Shown piece by piece: positions 43,771-51,871 of a stretch of 64,000 nt of DNA. Made by a program: the position numbers and the translations under genes. The stretch is from Agromyces salentinus. Lineage in GTDB: Bacteria > Actinomycetota > Actinomycetes > Actinomycetales > Microbacteriaceae. Numbering within the stretch: position 1 is the stretch's first letter; every line of letters begins with the position of its first letter. The notes under the pieces are model-generated. The model had not been told where the DNA came from and searched no databases. It was given only the letters and a program-made list of their open reading frames with translations. The stretch is taken from NCBI RefSeq assembly GCF_009749395.1, contig NZ_WBIR01000020.1:29645-93644 (forward strand). Direction: 5' to 3'.

Positions 43771-45692
43771 GAGGCGACCGGGTTCGCGAGGCCGACCTGT
43801 CGGACGGCATGACGGTGCCGGTACTGGGACGCCAGCCGAACGGGCGCGTTCGGCGCACCGTAGCCCGCGTAGCCGCCACGCCGCTCGACCACCTCGAGGA
43901 AGACGGTTCCGACCGGATGCGTGTAGAAGTGGAGGAACTCCCCGACCCCATCCCGGTCGTACATGACGTTCAGCTCCCTCAGTTGCTCGAGGAGGCCCGG
44001 CTCCAGCTCGTGGCGCGCCTGCAGGTCGTCGTAGTGGTTGTCCGGGATGTCGAGGGGTTCGAAGCCCCGGCCGCGCGCGGCTCGTGCGAGGGACAGGGCG
44101 TCGGATGTCGCGAAGGCGACGTGCTGGGGGAGGATCGCGTCCGCACTCGCACCCGAGGGCACGAGGTTGAGCGCGACCCGGAGGACCCCGTCGCTGCTCC
44201 GGAGGACCTGGCTGCGGATGAGCCCCACCGGTGCGGCCACCTCGGTCGTCGGCTCCGTGCGCAGGTCGAGGACCGCGTGGAAGAAGAGCACCGCGGCGTC
44301 GAAGTGCTCCCAGGGCTGGGCGAGGTTGACGTGGTCGACGCGCTCGATCGACGGCGGGTCTCCGTCGTCAGGCCGGCCGAACTCGCGCACCCACTGCGGT
44401 TCGGCTCCGCGCACGGCACCGAAGAACACCTCGGAGCCGTCGGGTGCCCGAACGCCGAGGAGGGGCTCCTCGCCGCTCGCCTCCTCCCGGGGGACGGCGG
44501 GCGCGTAGAGGCCTCGAGCGCGGTCGGCACCGGCGGCCGGATCCTGGACGGAGAGGCCGATGCCGGCGACGGTCGGCTGGTCCTGCTCCGCCTCGGGCGC
44601 GCCGAGGACGATCCGTGCGGCGCCCTGCGACCACAGCTCGACGTCCTTGCTCCGGTGCGCTCCGTGCGCGCGGAAGCCGAGCTGCCGGAGCAGGTGCCGC
44701 AGTTCGCGGAGGTCGCCGGTTCGCAGCTCGACGTAGGTCACCTCGGCGGGTGGCGACACGGCGGGGAGGAGGGTCGTCGCCATGCGAACGCGGTGCGCTC
44801 CTGCGCCCTCGTCGGGGACCGCGGCCGCCTCCGAGGTTGAGCCCGCGCCCTCGTCCGAGCCCCGGCGGGCCCGGCGGGTCGCCACGGCCGTCTCGTGCTC
44901 GAGCCAGCGGAGGGAGCGCCGGGCGTGGACCGCCGTGGCGAACGGGTCCGCCTGCCGGAACGTGTCGTTGAAGATCTCGAGCGAGACGGGGCCGTCGTAG
45001 CCGGTTCGGACGAGGTGCCCCATGAAGCCGCCGAGGTCGAAGTCGCCTTCGCCGGGGAAGAGTCGGTGGTGACGGCTCCACGAGAGCGCGTCCATCGAGA
45101 GGAGCGGGGCGTCCGCCATCTGGACGAAGAAGATCCGGTCGGCCGGGATGTCCTCGATCCCCGCGGGATCGTGCCCCTTCGAGAGGATGTGGAAGCTGTC
45201 CAGGCACAGGCCGACCCGCGGGTGCGCGGCGAGGCCCACGATGCGGGCGGCGGCGTCGAAGCTGTCGACGAAGGTGCCCCAGGCAAGGGCCTCGTACGCG
45301 ACGCGGACGTCGAAGCGCTCGGCCAGGTCCCCGAGCTGGCGCAGCTGGCCCGCCGCGAGGTGCTCGTCGCCGCTCGTCGCCGTCGCGACGTTGCTGCACA
45401 GCAGCATGGTCCGGATGCCGAGACGATGCATGAGGGCGAACTTCGCCGCGGCACGGCGGAGGTTCCGGTCGAGCAGCTCCTGGCCGACGCCCTCGAAGTC
45501 CCGGAACGGCTGGTACAGGTCGAGGGACAGCCCGAGCTCCTCGGCTCGCGCCCGGACGGCCTCGGGCGACAGGGGAGAGGCGATGAGATCCGGTTCGAAG
45601 ACCTCGACGCCGTCGAAGCCCGCCGCGCGCGCGGCGACGAGCTTCTGGTCGAGCGTGCCGCTCAGGCAGACCGTGGCGATCGATGTGCGCAT
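43767..45692 (-). CDS. quiC: 3-dehydroshikimate dehydratase, QuiC type (TIM barrel + VOC domain)
   Basis: A 641-residue fusion. Residues 1-275 are a xylose-isomerase-like TIM barrel with the metal tetrad E134 (YEALAWG), D165 (CLDSFH), Q191 (FVQMAD) and E239 (SLEIFND), positions equal to those I recall for Pseudomonas QuiC1. Residues about 315-625 are an HPPD-like VOC domain with intact H454, H524 and E600. The enzyme makes protocatechuate from 3-dehydroshikimate, linking quinate/shikimate to the pca operon. The start at 45692 follows AGAAGG. A 906-residue relative with a third domain lies at 61222. Confidence 0.92.
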   Translation of the reverse strand: MRTSIATVCLSGTLDQKLVAARAAGFDGVEVFEPDLIASPLSPEAVRARAEELGLSLDLYQPFRDFEGVGQELLDRNLRRAAAKFALMHRLGIRTMLLCSNVATATSGDEHLAAGQLRQLGDLAERFDVRVAYEALAWGTFVDSFDAAARIVGLAAHPRVGLCLDSFHILSKGHDPAGIEDIPADRIFFVQMADAPLLSMDALSWSRHHRLFPGEGDFDLGGFMGHLVRTGYDGPVSLEIFNDTFRQADPFATAVHARRSLRWLEHETAVATRRARRGSDEGAGSTSEAAAVPDEGAGAHRVRMATTLLPAVSPPAEVTYVELRTGDLRELRHLLRQLGFRAHGAHRSKDVELWSQGAARIVLGAPEAEQDQPTVAGIGLSVQDPAAGADRARGLYAPAVPREEASGEEPLLGVRAPDGSEVFFGAVRGAEPQWVREFGRPDDGDPPSIERVDHVNLAQPWEHFDAAVLFFHAVLDLRTEPTTEVAAPVGLIRSQVLRSSDGVLRVALNLVPSGASADAILPQHVAFATSDALSLARAARGRGFEPLDIPDNHYDDLQARHELEPGLLEQLRELNVMYDRDGVGEFLHFYTHPVGTVFLEVVERRGGYAGYGAPNAPVRLASQYRHRHAVRQVGLANPVAS

Positions 45693-45756
45693 GGCGCCCT
45701 TCTGCGGCATCCGGTGCCCGGCCCGCGTGACTCTCGAAACAGCATTGCATCTGTGT

Positions 45757-45770
45757 GTACTAACTAGTAC
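45757..45770. promoter_or_regulatory. TetR-type palindrome GTACTA-AC-TAGTAC
   Basis: Perfect 6-bp arms around two bases, 65 bp upstream of quiC and 56 bp upstream of the divergent IclR gene. It fits the TetR regulator encoded in the quiC operon. Confidence 0.68.
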
Positions 45771-45825
45771 GTTCGAACGCGAAGCGCGATCGACGACGAT
45801 TCAAGCCGCTGAGAGGGGAAATTCG

Positions 45826-46593
45826 ATGACGAGTCTCGCCGAATGGAACAGCAGTCCCGCCGGGCCCACCGCCCCGGTCGCCCCGGTCGCCGTGCTCGAT
45901 CGGATCATCGCGATCCTCGACGCCGTGAAGGACTCCGCGGGCCCGATCTCGATCACCGACCTCGCGCTGCGCACGGGGCTGCCGAAGTCGACCGTCTCGC
46001 GCCTGGTGGCGGAACTGACCGCCCAGCGCTACCTCGAGCGCGTCGACGACGGCGTCCGGCTCGGCCTCCGCCTCTTCGAACTCGGTGCGCGCGCGAGCCT
46101 GCCGCGCCGGCTGCTCGCCGCCGCCGCACCCGTGATCCGGCAGCTGAGCGAGGTCACCGGCGAACGCATCGGCCTCTGGGTGCAGCAGGGGACCGACATG
46201 GTGTCGATCGCCGCCGCCGGTGGGCGCCTCCCGATGCTCCCGACGCGCGCCGGCATGCACTCGCCGGCCCTGACCACCGCCAGCGGCAAGGCCTACCTCG
46301 CGTTCTGCGCCGATCAGGGCATCGTCGACCGGGTGAGCGCGCCGCTCGTCGAGGACGACGCCGACCACTTCCGGAACGAGCTCACGCACGTCCGCGCCTC
46401 GGTCGTCGCGATGGACCTGGAGGTCTCCTACCCCGGGATCCTCGCCGTCGCGAGTCCCGTCCTGTCGGGAGGCCGGGTGGTCCTCGGGGCGATCTCGATC
46501 GCCGGCCCGAGCGGAGCGATGGACCCGAACCGCGTGGCACCCCTGGTCCGTGCCGCGGGCACGACCGTCGGCCGCCGACTGACGGCAGCCTGA
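45826..46593 (+). CDS. IclR-family regulator B1
   Basis: A 255-residue IclR protein with HTH ITDLALRTGLPKSTVSRLVA and effector domain MHSPALTTASGKAYLAFCA. GAGGGGAA lies upstream of the ATG. The first codons themselves contain the shared IclR-type dyad (45831-45851), so DNA binding there would block its own transcription. Paralogue of A1 (40641). It is divergent from quiC and followed two bases later by B2. Confidence 0.88.
   Translation: MTSLAEWNSSPAGPTAPVAPVAVLDRIIAILDAVKDSAGPISITDLALRTGLPKSTVSRLVAELTAQRYLERVDDGVRLGLRLFELGARASLPRRLLAAAAPVIRQLSEVTGERIGLWVQQGTDMVSIAAAGGRLPMLPTRAGMHSPALTTASGKAYLAFCADQGIVDRVSAPLVEDDADHFRNELTHVRASVVAMDLEVSYPGILAVASPVLSGGRVVLGAISIAGPSGAMDPNRVAPLVRAAGTTVGRRLTAA
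45831..45851. promoter_or_regulatory. Shared IclR-type dyad inside B1 start region
   Basis: Core GTCTCGCCGAATGGAACA lies within codons 2-9 of regulator B1. The whole 21-bp element differs by only two bases from the one at 53941. The identity to a non-coding copy suggests it is conserved as DNA, not as protein. Confidence 0.6.
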
Positions 46594-46595
46594 CC

Positions 46596-47360
46596 ATGCG
46601 TACCGCGGACTGGACCGATTCGGTCAGCGTGCTCGACCGCGTGACGGCCGTCTTCGACGCGTTCGGCGAGGACGACGAGGGCCTCGGCGTCTCCGAACTC
46701 GCCCGGCGCGCGAACCTGCCGAAGTCCACCGTCTCGAGGATCGCGGCCGACCTGGTCGGCCAGCGATTCCTCGAGCGCGACGGTGACAAGTTCACCCTGG
46801 GGGTCCGGCTCTTCGAGCTGGCCATCACCGTCGAGGAGCCGCGACGGCTGCGCCACCTCGCCCTCCCCGTCATGACCGAGCTGCGCGAGGTGACCGGCCG
46901 GGCCGTGAACCTGGCCGTGCTCGAGGGACCGGACGTCGTCTTCCTGATGACGGTCCGCGCCGATCCCGCCGAGGCGCCTTCGGCGCGGGTGGGCGGCCGC
47001 CTTCCCGCGTATGCGACGGCGCTCGGGAAGGCGATCCTCGCATTCTCGCCTCCGGCGGCGGTCGAGCGCGTCATCGAGGGCGGCCTGCACCCGCGGACCC
47101 GGTGGACGATCTCCGACGCGTCGGAGTTCCGGCGCGAGTTGACCGGCATCCGCCGGCTCGGCGTGGCCACCGAGAAGGAGGAGTGCGTCCTCGGCCGCGC
47201 CTGCGTGGCGAGCCCGGTCCTCGGACCGGGCGGCGTGCCCATCGCCGCGATCTCCGTGGCCGGGTCGGCCGCATCGGTGGTGCCCGAGCGGATGGCCTCG
47301 GCCGTGCGTGCGGCCGGGATCACGCTCGGTCGCCGCATCGAGGCCTCGCGCACCGACTGA
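46596..47360 (+). CDS. IclR-family regulator B2
   Basis: A 254-residue IclR protein, two bases after B1. HTH VSELARRANLPKSTVSRIAA; effector domain LPAYATALGKAILAFSPP. Paralogue of A2 (41381). It ends against a 46-bp perfect palindrome that separates it from the convergent TRAP binding-protein gene. Tandem co-expression of B1 and B2, repeated in A1-A2, hints at heteromeric or paired-signal regulation. Confidence 0.88.
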   Translation: MRTADWTDSVSVLDRVTAVFDAFGEDDEGLGVSELARRANLPKSTVSRIAADLVGQRFLERDGDKFTLGVRLFELAITVEEPRRLRHLALPVMTELREVTGRAVNLAVLEGPDVVFLMTVRADPAEAPSARVGGRLPAYATALGKAILAFSPPAAVERVIEGGLHPRTRWTISDASEFRRELTGIRRLGVATEKEECVLGRACVASPVLGPGGVPIAAISVAGSAASVVPERMASAVRAAGITLGRRIEASRTD

Positions 47361-47415
47361 CGACGGGGCGACGGATGCCGCGGACGTGCGAGCGGTCCAC
47401 GGGCCGGAACGGCGA

Positions 47416-47461
47416 ACGGCGAACGGGGCGGGTGCGCATGCGCACCCGCCCCGTTCGCCGT
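47416..47461. terminator. 46-bp perfect palindrome, bidirectional terminator
   Basis: Perfect 23-bp arms centred between 47438 and 47439 (centre GCGCATGCGC, outer ends ACGGCGAACG / CGTTCGCCGT). It lies between convergent IclR B2 and TRAP binding-protein genes, so it can stop transcription from both sides. Confidence 0.85.
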
Positions 47462-47471
47462 GGCGCCGAGC

Positions 47472-48530
47472 TCAGCCGGCTGTCTCCCGGATGGCCTGGT
47501 AGGCCTCGAGGTTCTCACCGGTGAAGTAGCCCTCGAAGTACTCCTCGGCCTTGCTTCGGAAGGCATCCATGTCGATGTCGTCCTGCTCGACGACCGTGAA
47601 GGCGTCGTTCGCGCGATACTCGTCGAGGATCTTCTCCGTCTCCTCCTCCACGCAGTCCGCGTTCTCGGGCCGGATCTCGTGGATGGTCTCCTCGAGCAGC
47701 GCCGTCTGCTCCTCGCTCAGCTTCTCGTACGTCTTGTCGCTGACGATGATCCAGTGGATGCCGACGTTGTGGTCGTTGAGGATCGCGGTGTTGAGCACCT
47801 CGTCGTAGCTCGACGAGCGCGTCGCGACGATGGGGTTCTCCTGGCCGACCGCGATGCCCTGCTGCAGTGCGGTGTACACCTCCTCGACGGCGACCGAGAC
47901 GGGGTTCGTCACGCCGAGCGCCTCGGCGTTCGCGAGGAAGATCGGCGAGTTCGGGAACCGGATCGGCACGCCGGCCAGGTCGTCGGGGCTGCGCACCTCG
48001 ACGTCCTTGGTCGTGAACGTGCGGTTGCCGAAGAACCATCCGTCGACGATGTTGACGCCGGTGGCCTCGTGGAAGCCCGTGAACAACTCCTCCGAGCTCT
48101 CGTCGATCCACTGGAAGGCGTGGTCCACGTCGTCGAACGCGTAGGCGGCATCGACGACGCCGATGGGCTCGTACGTCGCGCTGAGCGCGGAGGCGCCCTG
48201 CAGGTCGATGTCGATGTCGCCCGCCTGGACCTGTGGGAAGCGGTCGGCGTCGGGTCCGAGCTGGCTCGCCGGGTAGAGGTCGACGGTCAGGCCGATGTCG
48301 GCCTCCTCGAGCCGCTCCTTCAGGAGTTCGACGCCGCAGTAGTAGTTCGGCGTCTGCTCGTTCTGGCTCGTCGCCACGGTGAGGGTGACCGGCGTGTTCT
48401 CCGAACCGGCCGCGTCGCCCGTCTCGTCGGGGCCGGAGCCGCCTCCGGCGCAGCCGGTGACGACGAGGGTGGTTGCTGCGAACACCGACGCGGCGATGAT
48501 GCCTCGGCGCGTCGATCGGGCTGTGCCCAT
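47472..48530 (-). CDS. TRAP transporter substrate-binding lipoprotein (DctP family)
   Basis: A 352-residue DctP-type receptor. The signal ends in the lipobox VTGC (about 27-30), so it is membrane-anchored. The DctP fold shows LKERLEEADIGLTVDLYPASQ, VRSPDDLAGVPIRFPNSPIF and AVEEVYTALQQGIAVGQENP; the family's Arg that binds a carboxylate is likely in PIRFPNS. The start at 48530 follows AGAGGAGAG. Its permease genes lie 3.3 kb away (51872-53822), separated by oppositely oriented oxidoreductase genes. TRAP systems import organic acids; quinate, shikimate or a related ring acid is the contextual guess. Confidence 0.9.
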   Translation of the reverse strand: MGTARSTRRGIIAASVFAATTLVVTGCAGGGSGPDETGDAAGSENTPVTLTVATSQNEQTPNYYCGVELLKERLEEADIGLTVDLYPASQLGPDADRFPQVQAGDIDIDLQGASALSATYEPIGVVDAAYAFDDVDHAFQWIDESSEELFTGFHEATGVNIVDGWFFGNRTFTTKDVEVRSPDDLAGVPIRFPNSPIFLANAEALGVTNPVSVAVEEVYTALQQGIAVGQENPIVATRSSSYDEVLNTAILNDHNVGIHWIIVSDKTYEKLSEEQTALLEETIHEIRPENADCVEEETEKILDEYRANDAFTVVEQDDIDMDAFRSKAEEYFEGYFTGENLEAYQAIRETAG

Positions 48531-48711
48531 GGGACTCTCCTCTTGTTCTCCGCACGTCTTCGTGCAAGGTCTGACGTGAGATTCGATGGCCGACGCGCGA
48601 CGTCCGGATCGACTCGACTCCGCACTGGGCGAGATCCTCGTCGACCACGCTGTCACGTTGCGGCCCGGTGGCAGTGCCGACTCTGACGGACTTCGAACGG
48701 TTCGCAAAGCG

Positions 48712-48732
48712 ATGTCCCGTCGAGTGGAACAT
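48712..48732. promoter_or_regulatory. Shared IclR-type dyad, best copy
   Basis: ATGTCCC and GGAACAT flank GTCGAGT, giving an inverted repeat with one mismatch (ATGTYCC / GGRACAT). This is the most symmetric copy of the motif. Confidence 0.65.
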
Positions 48733-48756
48733 GCGGTCGGGGCCGCCGGGAGATGC

Positions 48757-48777
48757 CCTCACCGCTGAGTGGAACGA
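48757..48777. promoter_or_regulatory. Shared IclR-type dyad, second copy
   Basis: The right half CGCTGAGTGGAACGA matches the motif well and the left half weakly. It is 77 bp upstream of the oxidoreductase start. Confidence 0.45.
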
Positions 48778-48853
48778 CCCCCGCGGGTCGGTTCATCCTG
48801 CCATACGCTCGGGTCTTCGCACCGGCTCGACGTCGTTGACGCAGGGAGGTCCC

Positions 48854-49969
48854 GTGACCGAGCACGAACCACCCCCGATCCGCATCGGCGTCGTCGGAAC
48901 GGGCTTCATGGGCCGGCAGCACCTCGAGTTCATCCGGGCCGCTCCGGGGGCGACGCTCGCAGCGGTCGCCGACCCGGTGCCCGCCCCGGAAGCGGGGCGC
49001 GGCCTGCCGGGCTACGAGGACGCCGGCTCGATGCTCGCGGCCGAGGACCTCGACGCGGTCGTCATCGCCAACCCGAACGCGCTCCACGTCGATACCGCGC
49101 TCGACTGCCTCGAGGCCGGCGTCGCGGTCCTCGTCGAGAAGCCGGTCGCGATGGCGTACGCCGAGTCCCGCCGCCTCGTCGCCGCGGTCGCCCGCCTCGA
49201 TGGACGGCTCCTGGTCGGGCACCATCGACGACACCATCCCGCCGTGGCGCGAGCTCGCGCCGCGATCCAGGAGGGAGAGCTCGGCTCGGTCGTCGCCGTC
49301 GGCGGGATCTGGTCGGCGCGCAAGGACGACGCGTACTTCGCCGAGACGTCCTGGCATCGTCGACCCGGCGCCGGGGTGCTGCTGATCAACGTCGTCCACG
49401 ACCTCGACCTCCTGCGCCACCTCTGCGGCGAGGTCGCCGAGGTGCAGGCGATGACCAGCTCCCACGCTCGCGGCCTGGAGGTCGAGGACACGGTGTCCCT
49501 GAGCCTGCGGTTCGAGTCGGGCGCGGTGGGGAGCCTGCTCGCCTCGGATGCCGGAGTCTCGCCCTGGGGCTGGGACCAGGCCACGGAGGAGACCCTCGCC
49601 TTCCCGTACCTCCCGGACGGGGTGGCGTACCGGGTCGTCGGCACGCAGGGTGCGCTGTCGGTGCCGAACCTCGCGAGGTACGCCTACGATCCCGCGGTCC
49701 CGGCGGACTGGCACTCCCCGTTGTCGCGCACCTATCTCCCCGTCGCCCCGCGCGGCTCGTTCCAGGCGCAGCTGGCCCATTTCATCGACGTCGCGCGCGG
49801 CGTGACTCGACCCCTCGTCACGGCGGAGGACGCCTCGCGGACGCTCGCGCTCGTCGAGGCGGCGGCGCTCGCCGCGCGCACGGGTGCGACGGTGGACGTC
49901 GCGCAGTTCCGTGCGGCCATCGACGCGCGCGCGACCGAGGGTCCGGCGGACGGCCAGGGGCGGCGATGA
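48854..49969 (+). CDS. Gfo/Idh/MocA-family oxidoreductase
   Basis: A 371-residue NAD(P)-dependent oxidoreductase. The Rossmann motif is GVVGTGFMG (about 12-20), and the conserved VEKPVAM carries the Lys of the EKP motif. The C-terminal substrate domain has GHHRRHHPAV and VLLINVVHDLDLLRHLCG, including the His typical of inositol-dehydrogenase-like members. Such enzymes oxidise sugar or cyclitol hydroxyls. The GTG start follows GGGAGGT. It is coupled by overlap to an FAD dehydrogenase and lies inside the TRAP locus, so it likely acts on the imported compound. Confidence 0.88.
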   Translation: MTEHEPPPIRIGVVGTGFMGRQHLEFIRAAPGATLAAVADPVPAPEAGRGLPGYEDAGSMLAAEDLDAVVIANPNALHVDTALDCLEAGVAVLVEKPVAMAYAESRRLVAAVARLDGRLLVGHHRRHHPAVARARAAIQEGELGSVVAVGGIWSARKDDAYFAETSWHRRPGAGVLLINVVHDLDLLRHLCGEVAEVQAMTSSHARGLEVEDTVSLSLRFESGAVGSLLASDAGVSPWGWDQATEETLAFPYLPDGVAYRVVGTQGALSVPNLARYAYDPAVPADWHSPLSRTYLPVAPRGSFQAQLAHFIDVARGVTRPLVTAEDASRTLALVEAAALAARTGATVDVAQFRAAIDARATEGPADGQGRR

Positions 49970-51327
49970 CGAGGCTCGCGCGCCGCGAATTCGACGCGGT
50001 CGTCGTCGGCGGGGGACTCGCGGGACTGGCCGCGGCGCAGCGTCTCGCCGCGCACGGCCGGAGCGTCGCCCTCGTGGAGAAATGCGGCCGGCTCGGGGGG
50101 AGTTCCGCGATGAGCGGCGGATGGTTCGCCCTGTCGGGCACCGCGCTCCAGCGTCGAGCCGGCGTCGAGGACTCCGACGAGCGCTTCCTCGCGGACATGG
50201 TCGAGAGCGGCGGTGGCGTCGCCGACCCTGCACTGCTGCGAGCGCTCGTGGAAGGCCAGGCGGGCGCCATCGCGGCGATCGATCGAGCCGACGCGTGGAC
50301 CGGCGAGCTCAAGGTCAGCGCCGGGATGACGCGCGCCCGTGCGCACCTGATCCGGATCGACGCCCTGCTCGCCCATCTCCAGCACGAGGCGGTCTCGGCG
50401 GGTGCCGTCCTCCTCCCGGGACTCGCGGCCGGGGGACTGGTCACCGAGGGCGCCCGGGTGGTCGGCGTCTCCTCCGAGCGCGGCGACCTCATCGGGAGCT
50501 CGGGCGTGGTCCTCGCCACCGGCGGATTCTCGCGCTCGCGGGAACTGATCGAGCTCTTCGTGCCGGGTCAGGCGGCCGCGATGCCGTACGGCGGGGTCGG
50601 CAACACGGGTGACGGCCTTCGCATGGCGTGGCGGCTCGGAGCCGGGCTGGCCGACATCGGGCACGTCGCCGCGACGTACGGCCAGCATCCCGAGACGACG
50701 GACGACGAGCATGAACTGCTGACGGCCAACTACCTCGGTGCGATCCTCGTGAACGAGCGCGGCGAGCGCTTCGCGGATGAGTCCGCGTCGTACAAGGTGC
50801 TCGGCTCGGCGGTCCTTGGCCAGCCGGGCGGAACGGCCTTCCAGGTCTTCGACTCCGTCGTGCGCGCACGATCGAGGCCGGGCGTCCCGCTCTCCGACAT
50901 GGAGCGGCTCGAGGAGCTCGGACACCTCGTGAGCGCGCCGACCATCCGCGACCTCGCCCGTGAGCTCGGCGTCCCGGCGGAGCGGTTGGCCCGCACGGTC
51001 GCCGAGTACAACGAATCCGTGGCGGGGCGACGCGACGACGCGTTCGGCCGGCTCGGCCTCGTGAACGGGACCGGGAGCCTGGTCCCCGTGGCGAGCGCAC
51101 CGTTCTTCGCGTACGCCGCCGTGAGCGCGATGACCTCCACCTACGGAGGACTGAGCGTGGCTCCCGACGGATCGGTCAAGCGCGTCGACGGGAGCCGCAT
51201 CGACGGGCTGTACGCCGCGGGCGAGGTCGTCGGCGGCTTCCACGGTGCCTCGTACATGACGGGGACGGCGCTCACGAAGGCCCTCGTGTTCGGGGCGAGG
51301 GTCGCCGACGCGATCGCGCACGGCTGA
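49966..51327 (+). CDS. FAD-dependent dehydrogenase, fumarate reductase / ketosteroid dehydrogenase type
   Basis: A 453-residue soluble flavoprotein. The FAD motif is AVVVGGGLAGLAAA (about 11-24), followed by EKCGRLGGSSAMSGGWF. The capping domain follows, then GGLSVAPDGSVKR and DGLYAAGEVVGGFHGASYMTG, the C-terminal FAD block. Relatives introduce or reduce C=C bonds next to a carbonyl (fumarate, urocanate, 3-ketosteroids). No heme or FMN-binding domain and no Tat signal are present. Coupled to the Gfo/Idh gene, it could desaturate the ketone that enzyme produces, a route toward aromatisation of a cyclohexane ring (inference). Confidence 0.85.
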   Translation: MTRLARREFDAVVVGGGLAGLAAAQRLAAHGRSVALVEKCGRLGGSSAMSGGWFALSGTALQRRAGVEDSDERFLADMVESGGGVADPALLRALVEGQAGAIAAIDRADAWTGELKVSAGMTRARAHLIRIDALLAHLQHEAVSAGAVLLPGLAAGGLVTEGARVVGVSSERGDLIGSSGVVLATGGFSRSRELIELFVPGQAAAMPYGGVGNTGDGLRMAWRLGAGLADIGHVAATYGQHPETTDDEHELLTANYLGAILVNERGERFADESASYKVLGSAVLGQPGGTAFQVFDSVVRARSRPGVPLSDMERLEELGHLVSAPTIRDLARELGVPAERLARTVAEYNESVAGRRDDAFGRLGLVNGTGSLVPVASAPFFAYAAVSAMTSTYGGLSVAPDGSVKRVDGSRIDGLYAAGEVVGGFHGASYMTGTALTKALVFGARVADAIAHG

Positions 51328-51345
51328 CCGTCGACGCCGCACCGG

Positions 51346-51795
51346 TCAGGCGGACCCCTCCGAGGCCAGGCGGTGTGCGGCGCGGATGCCCAGCTCGTAG
51401 CCGTACACGCCGGCACCGGCGATCACCACGCGCGCGACCGACGAGATGAGCGAACGCTGGTAGACGGCATCCCTGGCATGGATGTTCGTGATGTGCACCT
51501 CGACCACCGCGGAGCCGAGCATCCTGAGGGCATCCAGCAGGGGCACGGACCGGAAGCTGAAGCCGGCCGGGTTGATCACGACGACCGCGTCCTCCCGGAA
51601 GGCGTCGTGGACCCATTCGACGAGTTCGTGCTCGGCGTTGGACTGCGCGAAGAAGAGCTCGAAGCCGAGTTCCGTCGCCACGCGCTCGCAGTCCGCACGG
51701 ACGTCCTCGAGCGTCGCCCGGCCGTAGACCTCGGGTTGCCGGGCCCCCAGCATGTTGAGATTCGAGCCGTTCAGGACGAAGAGCCGGCGCGCCAT
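51346..51795 (-). CDS. Type II 3-dehydroquinate dehydratase-like protein, divergent substrate pocket
   Basis: A 149-residue AroQ-family protein. With the ATG at 51795 the catalytic residues fall at their canonical numbers: R19, Y24, N75 and H101. Pocket residues differ. Position 81, normally His, is Phe (GFSFRS). Position 112, normally Arg, is Tyr. Position 103 is Thr, and GPNLN is GSNLN. It is the last gene of the TRAP permease operon, not near biosynthetic aro genes. It could be a catabolic dehydroquinase or one adapted to another ring acid. GGAGAGGA lies upstream; a start one codon earlier (51798) is possible. Confidence 0.87.
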   Translation of the reverse strand: MARRLFVLNGSNLNMLGARQPEVYGRATLEDVRADCERVATELGFELFFAQSNAEHELVEWVHDAFREDAVVVINPAGFSFRSVPLLDALRMLGSAVVEVHITNIHARDAVYQRSLISSVARVVIAGAGVYGYELGIRAAHRLASEGSA

Positions 51796-51871
51796 CATGT
51801 TCCTCTCCGAGCCGGTCGGCCGTGCTCCGAGATGCCCGCTGCGGTTCGCGCGCACCTCGGAGCCGGCATGG

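Larger units (their letters stand above)
48531..48853. other. Divergent control region, TRAP receptor / Gfo-Idh gene
   Basis: 323 bp without a supported gene. It holds two copies of the shared IclR-type dyad (48712 and 48757) 45 bp apart, and a CGAAC-G-GTTCG dyad near 48693. An open frame from GTG 48668 merely extends the oxidoreductase frame upstream and lacks a ribosome-binding site. Confidence 0.6.

Noticed and set aside
48668..48853. N-terminal extension of the Gfo/Idh protein from GTG 48668
   Set aside because: It would translate through both IclR-type dyads, lacks a ribosome-binding site, and the Rossmann motif is correctly placed with the start at 48854.
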